From an uncultured Clostridia bacterium (lineage in GTDB: Bacteria > Bacillota > Clostridia > UBA1381): a stretch of DNA of 32,174 nt. Positions within the stretch are counted from its first letter, which is position 1; every line of letters begins with the position of its first letter. The position numbers and the translations under genes are program-made. The stretch covers positions 1 through 32,174 of the forward strand of contig CAJFVT010000131.1 of the NCBI GenBank assembly GCA_904420525.1. The letters run 5' to 3'. The notes under the pieces are model-generated. The model worked only from the letters and a program-made list of their open reading frames with translations. It had not been told where the DNA came from and searched no databases. This document shows, one piece after another, positions 17,091 through 22,990 of this stretch.

Positions 17091-19256
17091 ATGAAAGAAA
17101 GAACGTTTGAAAAACAGCTCACGGCTCTGATAGTCATATTCGTTATGGGCATAGCTATGCTTATGTGCGGATACGGGCAAAAGAGCTTTGACTACACCAT
17201 GAGCGCTGACGGAACGCTTAACGGAATGACTGAATACAGCCCCCACATAACGCTGCCAAGGGGAACATACGATGTCAAGCTGAGCGGCAGCGGAAATGTA
17301 CAGTTCGTCACCGCAGACGGCAGTCTTCTTGCACAGGGCAGCTGCGGAGAAAATCTCGAGCTTAAGCTTTCAAAAGACGAAAGTGATATTATAATTCTCG
17401 GCAGTCTCGGCGGTTCAGTTTCAAAGGCCGAGGTGTCAAAAGACGGAATGATATACAGTGATCTCATATTCCTTACCGCGATGTTCGTCCTTGCCGCAGC
17501 GTATCTCGCATACCGCAGGCTTGGCCGAAAGGGAATGACTGAACGCGAAAATACATTTGTATTGCTGGCTGCCATTGTGCTTCTGGCAAGCTACCCTGCA
17601 TTTACGGGAACCGTATATTTCGGACATGACCTGAACTTCCATCTTTACAGAGTAGAGGGCATAAAGGACGGTCTGCTTTCCGGCCAGTTCCCGGTAAGAG
17701 TACACCCGACTCACAATAACGGCTACGGCTATATCACCGCCAGCGTGTATCCTGAGCTTTTTCTGTATTTCCCGGCGATACTTCGCATCCTCGGAGCTTC
17801 TCCGGTATTTGCATATAATGTTTTCTTACTGGGGATAAACGCGCTTACCGCATTTATAATGTACTATTCAGCAAAAGGGATAAGCTCATCAAGATATGCA
17901 GGAATAACAGCCTCTGCCATATACACACTCTCTACCTGGAGAGCTATGAACCTATATTACAGAGCCGCGCTCGGAGAATCGCTCGCAATGACGTTCTTCC
18001 CTCTCATTATATACGGTCTTTTCCTATTGCTCAAAAAGGATGAGGATCCTGCCAGAGGAAAGGGACGCTGGATCCTTGCCCTTGGCTTTACAGGGGTTTT
18101 GCAGTCGCATGTAATAAGCACTGTGTTTGCAGTGATCCTCATCATTGTATTTATACTTATATTTTTCAAAAGCTTTGCGCGCAAAAAATGCGTAATAGGC
18201 TTTGCTGAAGCGGGAGCGTTTACGATAATATTGAATTTATGGTATCTTTCCGCATTCCTCACATATTATCTCGGGCTTGACATGAATATAAAGCATGTTG
18301 CAGAAAATACAGAGTTTTTCAGAAATGCAATAATACCTGCAGAGCTGTTCAATATAGCCAATACCAGCTTTGGATATTCACAGCTTCTGCCCAATGGTAT
18401 ACGCGGCGACATGTCGTTCTCGCTCGGTCTTGGCGTAAGCGCAGCAATGGTGATCGCAACAGCGTATTTCGTATTCAGAAAGAAGCCTAAATTTGAAAAC
18501 GAGGGTTTTATACTTGCATCGCTGTCTGCAGCGATAGTACTTGTATTTATGACAACAACGCTTTTCCCGTGGGAACGGCTGCAGCAGAGCAAGCTGATAA
18601 ACGCATTCTGCGGAACTGTGAGAATGCCATGGAGATTTCTCGGTCTGGCGTCTTCGGCAGTATGCATAAGCGCAGCAGCCGTCATCAGTTCTTTGCTTAA
18701 AGACAAAAGATCAAAATTCATAGCGCTGATAGCATGCGTATTCGTTTGCGGCATCTCATTCGTAACCTGGGGAACAGCCTATACAACTCAAAACGACGGC
18801 GTTCTGCAAAAAGGCTATGCCGTCTCGACCGATGGAGCAGCAGGGCTTGACAAAGAGTATTACGTATACGGAACGCAGCCTGATAAGCTTGTCGCCGGAG
18901 CTTATGAAGAGACGGGTTCCGTCAATGTTGACGAATATGAAAAGAATGGTACTGATCTGACTCTCAGCGTCAGCAACGCAAAAAGCGGTGATACTATAGA
19001 TGTTCCTCTGCTTTACTATAAGGGCTACACAGCCAAAGACAACAACGGGAACAAGCTTGATGTCTCCGAGGGTGACAACCACTGTCTGCGGATAGAGCTG
19101 GCAGGGAGCGCGGACGAGATCAATATAAAATACTCCGGGCTATGGTATTTCCGTTTGTCAGAAATAATCTCGCTGCTCGGCATTATCGCTGCAATATATG
19201 CGTTCATATGCAAAAAGAAGGGATTTGGATACCCATTCCTCAAAAGGGAAGCATGA
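17091..19256 (+). CDS. Large polytopic membrane protein, YfhO / PTPS-related family, possible GT-C-fold glycosyltransferase
   Basis: A 721-residue integral membrane protein with about a dozen hydrophobic segments. After the first helix (about 8-27) comes a short extracytoplasmic beta-rich part (about 35-115). The membrane core starts near 123. The loop YFGHDLNFHLYRVEGI at about 175-190 puts an Asp in the first external loop, as in GT-C glycosyltransferases that use lipid-linked sugars, and the core resembles the '6-pyruvoyl-tetrahydropterin synthase-related' membrane family. A second external beta domain (about 565-690), with LLYYKGYTAKDNNG like the tail of YfhO proteins, precedes the last helix. 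YfhO-type proteins glycosylate lipoteichoic acid in other Firmicutes; a related role here is inference. GGAGG lies 6 nt before the ATG. A single-gene transcript between its promoter and the terminator at 19263 is likely. Confidence 0.8.
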   Translation: MKERTFEKQLTALIVIFVMGIAMLMCGYGQKSFDYTMSADGTLNGMTEYSPHITLPRGTYDVKLSGSGNVQFVTADGSLLAQGSCGENLELKLSKDESDIIILGSLGGSVSKAEVSKDGMIYSDLIFLTAMFVLAAAYLAYRRLGRKGMTERENTFVLLAAIVLLASYPAFTGTVYFGHDLNFHLYRVEGIKDGLLSGQFPVRVHPTHNNGYGYITASVYPELFLYFPAILRILGASPVFAYNVFLLGINALTAFIMYYSAKGISSSRYAGITASAIYTLSTWRAMNLYYRAALGESLAMTFFPLIIYGLFLLLKKDEDPARGKGRWILALGFTGVLQSHVISTVFAVILIIVFILIFFKSFARKKCVIGFAEAGAFTIILNLWYLSAFLTYYLGLDMNIKHVAENTEFFRNAIIPAELFNIANTSFGYSQLLPNGIRGDMSFSLGLGVSAAMVIATAYFVFRKKPKFENEGFILASLSAAIVLVFMTTTLFPWERLQQSKLINAFCGTVRMPWRFLGLASSAVCISAAAVISSLLKDKRSKFIALIACVFVCGISFVTWGTAYTTQNDGVLQKGYAVSTDGAAGLDKEYYVYGTQPDKLVAGAYEETGSVNVDEYEKNGTDLTLSVSNAKSGDTIDVPLLYYKGYTAKDNNGNKLDVSEGDNHCLRIELAGSADEINIKYSGLWYFRLSEIISLLGIIAAIYAFICKKKGFGYPFLKREA

Positions 19257-19262
19257 ATTCAT

Positions 19263-19298
19263 AAAAGGGACGGCCATCAAATATGACCGTCCCCTTTT
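19263..19298. terminator. Bidirectional intrinsic terminator
   Basis: Inverted repeat AAAAGGGACGG / CCGTCCCCTTTT with one extra C, and an inner CAT/ATG pair closing a small loop. A T run follows on both strands. It ends the membrane protein gene (plus) and the Rpn gene (minus). Confidence 0.8.
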
Positions 19299-19307
19299 CA
19301 TAAATAC

Positions 19308-19541
19308 TTATCTCAGCTGGGATATATATCTGCCCCATTCATTTTGGGGTATACCTGACATTGAAAGTGCTCCCTCTGCAGTGAGGTCATTCGTTGTCAT
19401 GAGGCTTTTTAATATATTGATCATACCTTGCTGCATCCCCTGCTGCATTCCCTGCTGCATTCCTTCTTCTTTTGCCTCTTTTTCCTTTTCGGCAAATGCC
19501 GCTTCGAGGATCTGTTCTTCATTAAATAATGTATCCATCAT
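19308..19541 (-). CDS. Predicted internally translated RpnS-type antitoxin (C-terminal part of the Rpn gene)
   Basis: Inside the Rpn gene and in frame, AAGGAGGT (19549-19556) stands exactly 7 nt before ATGATG (19536-19541). This is a better ribosome binding site than that of the full-length protein. It would give a 77-residue product beginning MMDTLFNEEQILEAAFAEKE, containing the acidic coiled helix, the GMQQ repeats and the ISQLR tail, but none of the nuclease core. Published work on E. coli Rpn systems shows that such small C-terminal proteins are made separately and inhibit the full-length toxin through a helix carrying four-residue repeats. The sequence match to that layout is direct; the function here is inference. 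Confidence 0.7.
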   Translation of the reverse strand: MMDTLFNEEQILEAAFAEKEKEAKEEGMQQGMQQGMQQGMINILKSLMTTNDLTAEGALSMSGIPQNEWGRYISQLR

Positions 19542-20183
19542 ATCTATGACCTCCTTCTCTCTCGACTGCATGAATTCCCTCAGTACGTTATCTGCGATAC
19601 AGCGCTTTACGGTTTCAACCACTGCTTCCTTTGATCTCCCATATGCCTTTATCTGCTCATCACATATCTTTGTAAAAGTGATATACTGATCCAATATATC
19701 ACCCTCAGCGCTTCCGCTTACTACTTTTACCTTTACATCCATCACCGATGCATCACCGCTGAAAAAAGCATCGGCAAGCGATATATATTCATCTTTATGT
19801 TTTTCCTTTCCGGTATATATGACATAGAATTCCGGCTTTGGTATCTTTACTTTTTTACCGTATACATTTACCTTGTTTTCTGAAAACATCTCCTGCAGCG
19901 TCTTGAAATAGTACATCGGACACCTAACAGCCATGTTTTCCGTCCATGTGCTTTGAGCTTCTATAAGGAACAAAAGCTTGTTTCCTACCATAAAACCCAG
20001 ATCATTATACAAGTCATCGACCAAAATGTTCTGCAGTGTCACTATCGTTATACTTTCTAATTCCTCTTCCGTTACATTCGGTTCAAGAACTCTGCATAAT
20101 TCCTTTAAATATTTTTTGTCACCAAAAAGCGCTGTAAACACGCTGTCCTTGACCTTTCTTTTTATCACTGCTTCTGTATTCAT
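19308..20183 (-). CDS. Rpn-family (PD-(D/E)XK) nuclease, full-length RpnL-type toxin/defence protein
   Basis: A 291-residue protein of the Rpn / 'PD-(D/E)XK nuclease family transposase' group. Despite the 'transposase' label used for this family, it has no inverted repeats and is not part of an insertion element. The nuclease core is visible: the start INTEAVIKRKVKDSVF-like segment, an Asp-rich DDLYNDLGF (Asp56/57/61), and LLFLIEAQST with Glu75 and Gln77, the E-x-Q form of the catalytic motif. The C-terminal part has three GMQQ repeats (241-252). In E. coli, Rpn proteins are toxic DNases restrained by a separately translated C-terminal fragment and can block phage; the internal start at 19541 fits that. 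I start at ATG 20183 (AAAGGGA 10 nt upstream) rather than a GTG at 20192. A promoter sits at 20206-20234. Confidence 0.88.
   Translation of the reverse strand: MNTEAVIKRKVKDSVFTALFGDKKYLKELCRVLEPNVTEEELESITIVTLQNILVDDLYNDLGFMVGNKLLFLIEAQSTWTENMAVRCPMYYFKTLQEMFSENKVNVYGKKVKIPKPEFYVIYTGKEKHKDEYISLADAFFSGDASVMDVKVKVVSGSAEGDILDQYITFTKICDEQIKAYGRSKEAVVETVKRCIADNVLREFMQSREKEVIDMMDTLFNEEQILEAAFAEKEKEAKEEGMQQGMQQGMQQGMINILKSLMTTNDLTAEGALSMSGIPQNEWGRYISQLR
19428..19463 (-). repeat. 12-bp tandem repeat encoding GMQQ x3
   Basis: Three 12-bp units (reading GGx ATG CAG CAG, the last with CAA) encode GMQQGMQQGMQQ, followed by another GM. The unit length keeps frame, so copy number can change without breaking the gene. 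The repeat lies in the predicted RpnS dimerisation helix. Confidence 0.9.
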
Positions 20184-20205
20184 TCTGATCACGTCCCTTT
20201 ATATA

Positions 20206-20234
20206 ATTATAACATAATCGTTGTTCATTTTCAA
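20206..20234 (-). promoter_or_regulatory. Promoter of the Rpn gene
   Basis: Minus strand TTGAAA (20229-20234), 17-nt spacer ending TGT, TATAAT (20206-20211). It therefore has a consensus -10, a TGn extension and a near-consensus -35. The start would be near 20199, about 16 nt before the ATG, a short leader. Confidence 0.75.
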
Positions 20235-20259
20235 GACTTATACAAAAATGTTTACAGCT

Positions 20260-20499
20260 TTACCGTCGTTTTGGATCCCTGAAATCAAGCAGCTCACTTT
20301 CTGTAACATCCAATGCAACAGCCAGACGGCATATCTTGTCGAAAGTAATACCCATAAACAAATTGGGATTTTCCAATTTGCGTATCGTTGAGATGCTGAC
20401 ATTCGCTTTCTCCGCAAGCTTTTCCTGTGTTAAAAATCTCAATTTCCTGTAATACGCTATATTTAAACCTAACGCAACTAATTTTTCACCGTAAGTCAT
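20260..20499 (-). CDS. Small XRE-family HTH regulator (first of two)
   Basis: About 79 residues consisting almost entirely of one Cro/CI-type helix-turn-helix: LTQEKLAEKANVSISTIRKLEN (in two halves) supplies helices 2 and 3, followed by the closing DKICRLAVALDVTESELLDF. No dimerisation or sensor domain is visible. The start is uncertain. The ATG at 20499 has an AGGG-type sequence 11 nt upstream. An ATG at 20544 would add 15 residues but has no ribosome binding site, and its nearby TATAAT would make it almost leaderless. It lies just upstream of the Rpn promoter on the same strand and could regulate Rpn. It may also be read through from the second XRE gene. Confidence 0.8.
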   Translation of the reverse strand: MTYGEKLVALGLNIAYYRKLRFLTQEKLAEKANVSISTIRKLENPNLFMGITFDKICRLAVALDVTESELLDFRDPKRR

Positions 20500-20570
20500 C
20501 TGTATATCATCCCTATCTTTTGTTCCATATATCTCACCTATCATTTGTTATTAATTATATAACTATTTAA

Positions 20571-20590
20571 ACTCATAAAAACTCACAAAA
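20571..20590. repeat. Two 10-bp direct repeats upstream of the first XRE gene
   Basis: ACTCATAAAA followed immediately by ACTCACAAAA (9 of 10 identical). The pair lies between the first XRE gene and the plus-strand promoter at 20616. It could be part of a regulator binding site; no function is shown. Confidence 0.5.
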
Positions 20591-20625
20591 AAACAATTTA
20601 TTTTCAAAAAATGTATTGTTTTTTT
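20587..20625. promoter_or_regulatory. Operator-like inverted repeat overlapping the ncRNA promoter
   Basis: Perfect 11-bp arms AAAAAAACAAT (20587-20597) and ATTGTTTTTTT (20615-20625), spaced by 17 nt. The right arm contains the -35 box of the plus-strand promoter. Such a layout suits a dimeric XRE repressor, but the arms are very A/T rich, which weakens the case. Confidence 0.4.
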
Positions 20626-20644
20626 CATTTTATTATGATATAAT
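20616..20644 (+). promoter_or_regulatory. Strong promoter reading into a noncoding gap
   Basis: TTGTTT (20616-20621), 17-nt spacer ending TGA, TATAAT (20639-20644). It has a consensus -10 with a TGn extension. The predicted start is near 20651. No protein gene on the plus strand follows until 21257, beyond the antisense XRE gene. Confidence 0.65.
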
Positions 20645-20650
20645 AAATAC

Positions 20651-20751
20651 CATCAAGTAAATCCAGCTGCGCTACGGCTTTATGAAAGCTGTGTTTATTG
20701 TATCGGTGTGAAGCAGCGCATTTTAAGCGCTGCACTTATGATATGATAAGT
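20651..20751 (+). ncRNA. Candidate small structured RNA between the two XRE genes
   Basis: About 100 nt after a strong promoter hold three consecutive hairpins. The first is ACGGCTTT/AAAGCTGT around a 3-nt loop (one G-U pair). The second is GCAGCGC/GCGCTGC, perfect, at 20713-20733 with a 7-nt loop. The third is ACTTAT/ATAAGT, perfect, at 20734-20751 with a 6-nt loop. The only small frame seen is a 9-codon MKAVFIVSV without a ribosome binding site. No clear U run ends the transcript, so its 3' end is uncertain and it may run antisense into the second XRE gene. It resembles no RNA family I recognise. Confidence 0.45.
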
Positions 20752-20758
20752 ACAAGGT

Positions 20759-21115
20759 TTAGTCCGTTTTGATTTTATCGACATCGTATTTCTTCAGCAG
20801 CTCAATATAATCCACAAGCATTTTTCTTTGTTCGATCGACAAAGAAGAGACCAATGGCGATAATTGGTTTAAAAACAAGTAATCATTTGCTGAAACGCTG
20901 TCAGATATATTGTTTATCAGCATATCAACGGTGACACCCAACACTTGAGCAATATTACAATATTTTTCTAAACTGCCGGCAGATTTTCCTGTTTCAAGCT
21001 TCGATAAGTAGTTGTTGCTTATATCCGCTTTTTCAGCTACTTCCTCTTGAGTTTTACCGCTGATCTGCCTATAATATTGTATTCTCTTACCAACATCTGT
21101 GTAATTTAGCTTCAA
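20759..21115 (-). CDS. XRE-family HTH regulator (second of two)
   Basis: 118 residues. The HTH spans about 8-62 with GKTQEEVAEKADISNNYLSKLE, given here as one motif, as the helix-turn-helix core, and CNIAQVLGVTVDMLIN as its last helices. A C-terminal tail of about 50 residues (LSPLVSSLSIEQRKMLVDYIELLKKYD in pieces) could allow dimerisation. The start is TTG with AGGTGG 8 nt upstream. Its promoter -10 lies in the centre of a 19-bp perfect palindrome, so autoregulation is likely. A divergent small membrane protein gene shares the intergenic region. No prophage genes are present to make it a phage repressor. Confidence 0.88.
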   Translation of the reverse strand: MKLNYTDVGKRIQYYRQISGKTQEEVAEKADISNNYLSKLETGKSAGSLEKYCNIAQVLGVTVDMLINNISDSVSANDYLFLNQLSPLVSSLSIEQRKMLVDYIELLKKYDVDKIKTD

Positions 21116-21145
21116 GTGTTACACCACCTATCTATAATTATAATT

Positions 21146-21164
21146 ATATGCTATTATAGCATAT
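21146..21164 (-). promoter_or_regulatory. 19-bp perfect palindrome over the extended -10 promoter of the second XRE gene
   Basis: ATATGCTAT-T-ATAGCATAT, 9-bp arms around one base. Its centre is TGCTATAAT on the minus strand (TATAAT at 21153-21158), an extended -10 promoter. The start near 21146 gives a leader of about 30 nt. A repressor bound here would block the promoter, so this is a likely autoregulatory operator. Confidence 0.6.
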
Positions 21165-21177
21165 TTTTTTGCCACAA

Positions 21178-21207
21178 TTAACAAACGATAGTTCATGTAA
21201 TTATAAC
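21178..21207 (+). promoter_or_regulatory. Possible promoter of the small membrane protein gene
   Basis: TTAACA (21178-21183), 18-nt spacer, TATAAC (21202-21207). It is a moderate match. The -10 lies in the right-hand operator-like site (21194-21212). Confidence 0.45.
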
Positions 21208-21256
21208 TATAGTATTAATTAATGTTAAAAAATATACATTTAGGAGGAATTCAATC

Positions 21257-21637
21257 ATGGGATATTGGTTATTTTTGATCATGATGTTTATGCTTATTCT
21301 TATAATGCTTTCCGCAGCAATCTATGCAAGGACAAAAGGTGATAAGGAGAATGATCTGTTTCCTTCATCGATCATATGCGCATGCCTCTGTACGATAATG
21401 GTAATACCATTTGCAGCAGATATCCCAAACGCTCTGGCAGGCGGAGAGACATTATATACAGACAGTTTTCCCTCTGTCTCGACCATGCAGTTTGTGTCCT
21501 TGGTATTTACAGATCATGAAAAGCTCATAACCTTTTGGGATTATGATCCCGATGACTACGAACAGAATACCGGCTATAAGATCACATATACCAAATTCAC
21601 CAAATGCATCCTGGATATAGAAGAAGCGGGAAATTAA
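21257..21637 (+). CDS. Small membrane protein of unknown function
   Basis: 126 residues that I do not recognise. The N-terminal helix (about 4-23, WLFLIMMFMLILIMLSAAIY) is followed by a short charged loop, a second hydrophobic segment (about 36-52, SIICACLCTIMVIPFAA), and a soluble C-terminal part of about 70 residues. That part is rich in Asp, Tyr and Thr (FWDYDPDDYEQNTGYKITYTKF) and ends in a helix with a Cys. With two helices, both ends would lie on the same side. The ribosome binding site GGAGG lies 9 nt before the ATG. It is divergent from the second XRE gene and shares its operator region. It could be the effector of a regulator/effector pair, but there is no evidence for toxicity or immunity. 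Confidence 0.7.
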   Translation: MGYWLFLIMMFMLILIMLSAAIYARTKGDKENDLFPSSIICACLCTIMVIPFAADIPNALAGGETLYTDSFPSVSTMQFVSLVFTDHEKLITFWDYDPDDYEQNTGYKITYTKFTKCILDIEEAGN

Positions 21638-21719
21638 CTTAGTCTTGTTTATATAGCCCATAATTTCACACCTCACAAAACCGGTGTCGGCAAAACAGCA
21701 CGAAATTTGTATAGCTTAC

Positions 21720-21748
21720 TTGTAATTTCCTCCGATATGTGCTATACT
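21720..21748 (+). promoter_or_regulatory. Promoter of the glutamate-cysteine ligase gene pair
   Basis: TTGTAA (21720-21725), 17-nt spacer ending TGC, TATACT (21743-21748), so an extended -10. The start near 21755 lies downstream of an earlier in-frame ATG (21707), which supports the TTG at 21794 as the real start of translation. Confidence 0.7.
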
Positions 21749-21793
21749 AGACCAATAACTATACTTACTCCGATCAGGCATGGAGGTGGAGCT

Positions 21794-22969
21794 TTGACAA
21801 ATACAGAACGCATCGCCGAATACATTGCCGGAGGCTGCACAGGCGAAAACCGGCTCGGTGTTGAGATAGAACATTTTGTACTGAGGCGTGACAGGACGCA
21901 GGTCACTTATAACAGCGGTATACAGGATATACTGAATAAGCTTTCCGAATATTATACAGAAAAAGAATACAGCTGCGGCGAGCTGATAGCTCTTTACAAC
22001 AACGAGGCGTCAATAACCATAGAGCCTGCGGGTCAGCTGGAGATAAGCATAAAGCCGTGCCGGAGCATCGGCGAGATAGACGCGATATACAAAAAGTTTA
22101 TAAGGCGAACTGAACAGGCTCTTTCAGAATACGGCTTTGAGCTTGCTAATTTCGGCTATACTCCGCATTCAAAGGCTGAGGAGCTGGAGCTCATACCTAA
22201 AGAGCGCTATGCTTTTATGGACAGATATTTCCGAAGCACCGGCACGAACGGTATAAATATGATGCGTGCGACAGCCTCAACACAGGTCTCGGTCGATTTT
22301 GCCGATGAGGCAGACTGTGTGAGAAAGCTGCGCACAGCAAGCCTGCTGGCTCCGGTATTCGCGCTCATCACCGACAATTCTCCGTTCTTCGAGGGAATAC
22401 GGTGCAACGGCAGGATGCTCCGGACAAGGATATGGCAGAACGTGGACTACGACCGCTGCGGAACTATACCGTGCCTTTTTGACAAGGATTTCGGCTTTTT
22501 AAAATATGCGGAATATATATATAACTCTCCAGCTATACTCATAATGGCCGAAAACGGCGCTGTATATACCGGACCTAAAACCGCTGCGGAAATATACGGA
22601 GAACATGAGCTTACAACTCAGGAAATAGAGCATCTTCTGTCCATGTTCTTCCCTGATGTACGGCTCAAAAAATATATAGAGATACGCCCTGCCGACTCGC
22701 TTCCGGATCAGCTTGCAATGGGATATGCGGCACTGATAAAATCTTTATTTGTAAAAAATGCTCTGCCAGATATATGCGCAGCCGAGAACGCTGACATAGA
22801 AAACGCAAAAAATGAGCTTATAGAAAAGGGCTATAACGGAGTTGTATACGGCAGGCCTGTAAGAGATATTATCGGCGATATGTTTAAAAACGCCTTATCT
22901 GTACTCAGCAGCGCCGAGACCGGTTATCTCACTCCGCTCATTGAACGGGTGCAGGCGGCCGAAGCCTGA
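21794..22969 (+). CDS. Glutamate-cysteine ligase family 2 (GCS2) protein
   Basis: 391 residues from a TTG start with GGAGG 7 nt upstream; the upstream frame to 21707 would begin before the promoter. GCS2 enzymes use ATP to join glutamate gamma-carboxyl to cysteine or another amine, the first step of glutathione-type thiol synthesis. Visible family features are GVEIEHFVL near residue 22 (metal-binding Glu residues), ATASTQVSVDF at about 156-166, and RTRIWQNVDYDRCG at about 207-220 (ATP/substrate Arg residues). The next gene, 21 nt on, encodes an ATP-grasp ligase, so the two should act in sequence. Cysteine as acceptor is the family default and not shown by the sequence. The canonical Firmicutes fused GshAB is a different architecture. 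Confidence 0.88.
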   Translation: MTNTERIAEYIAGGCTGENRLGVEIEHFVLRRDRTQVTYNSGIQDILNKLSEYYTEKEYSCGELIALYNNEASITIEPAGQLEISIKPCRSIGEIDAIYKKFIRRTEQALSEYGFELANFGYTPHSKAEELELIPKERYAFMDRYFRSTGTNGINMMRATASTQVSVDFADEADCVRKLRTASLLAPVFALITDNSPFFEGIRCNGRMLRTRIWQNVDYDRCGTIPCLFDKDFGFLKYAEYIYNSPAILIMAENGAVYTGPKTAAEIYGEHELTTQEIEHLLSMFFPDVRLKKYIEIRPADSLPDQLAMGYAALIKSLFVKNALPDICAAENADIENAKNELIEKGYNGVVYGRPVRDIIGDMFKNALSVLSSAETGYLTPLIERVQAAEA

Positions 22970-22990
22970 CTCCTCAGGAAAGGGAATATT

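Larger units (their letters stand above)
21132..21212. promoter_or_regulatory. Pair of matching inverted operator-like sites between XRE gene and membrane protein gene
   Basis: The 19-mer at 21132-21150 matches the reverse complement of 21194-21212 at 17 of 19 positions (core TTATAATTA). The copies point in opposite directions and are 62 bp apart. One sits just downstream of the XRE start region; the other overlaps the -10 of the plus-strand promoter. Placement suggests coordinated control of both genes by the XRE protein. Confidence 0.5.

Noticed and set aside
19308-20183. Rpn gene as a transposase or insertion sequence
   Set aside because: No terminal inverted repeats or target duplications were seen; the family label 'transposase' reflects the nuclease fold only.
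20684-20713. Nine-codon frame MKAVFIVSV as a possible tiny toxin
   Set aside because: No ribosome binding site, its start lies in a hairpin loop, and it is too short to judge.
21707-21793. N-terminal extension of the GCS2 protein from ATG 21707
   Set aside because: It would begin upstream of the promoter at 21720-21748, and the extra residues do not fit the family.
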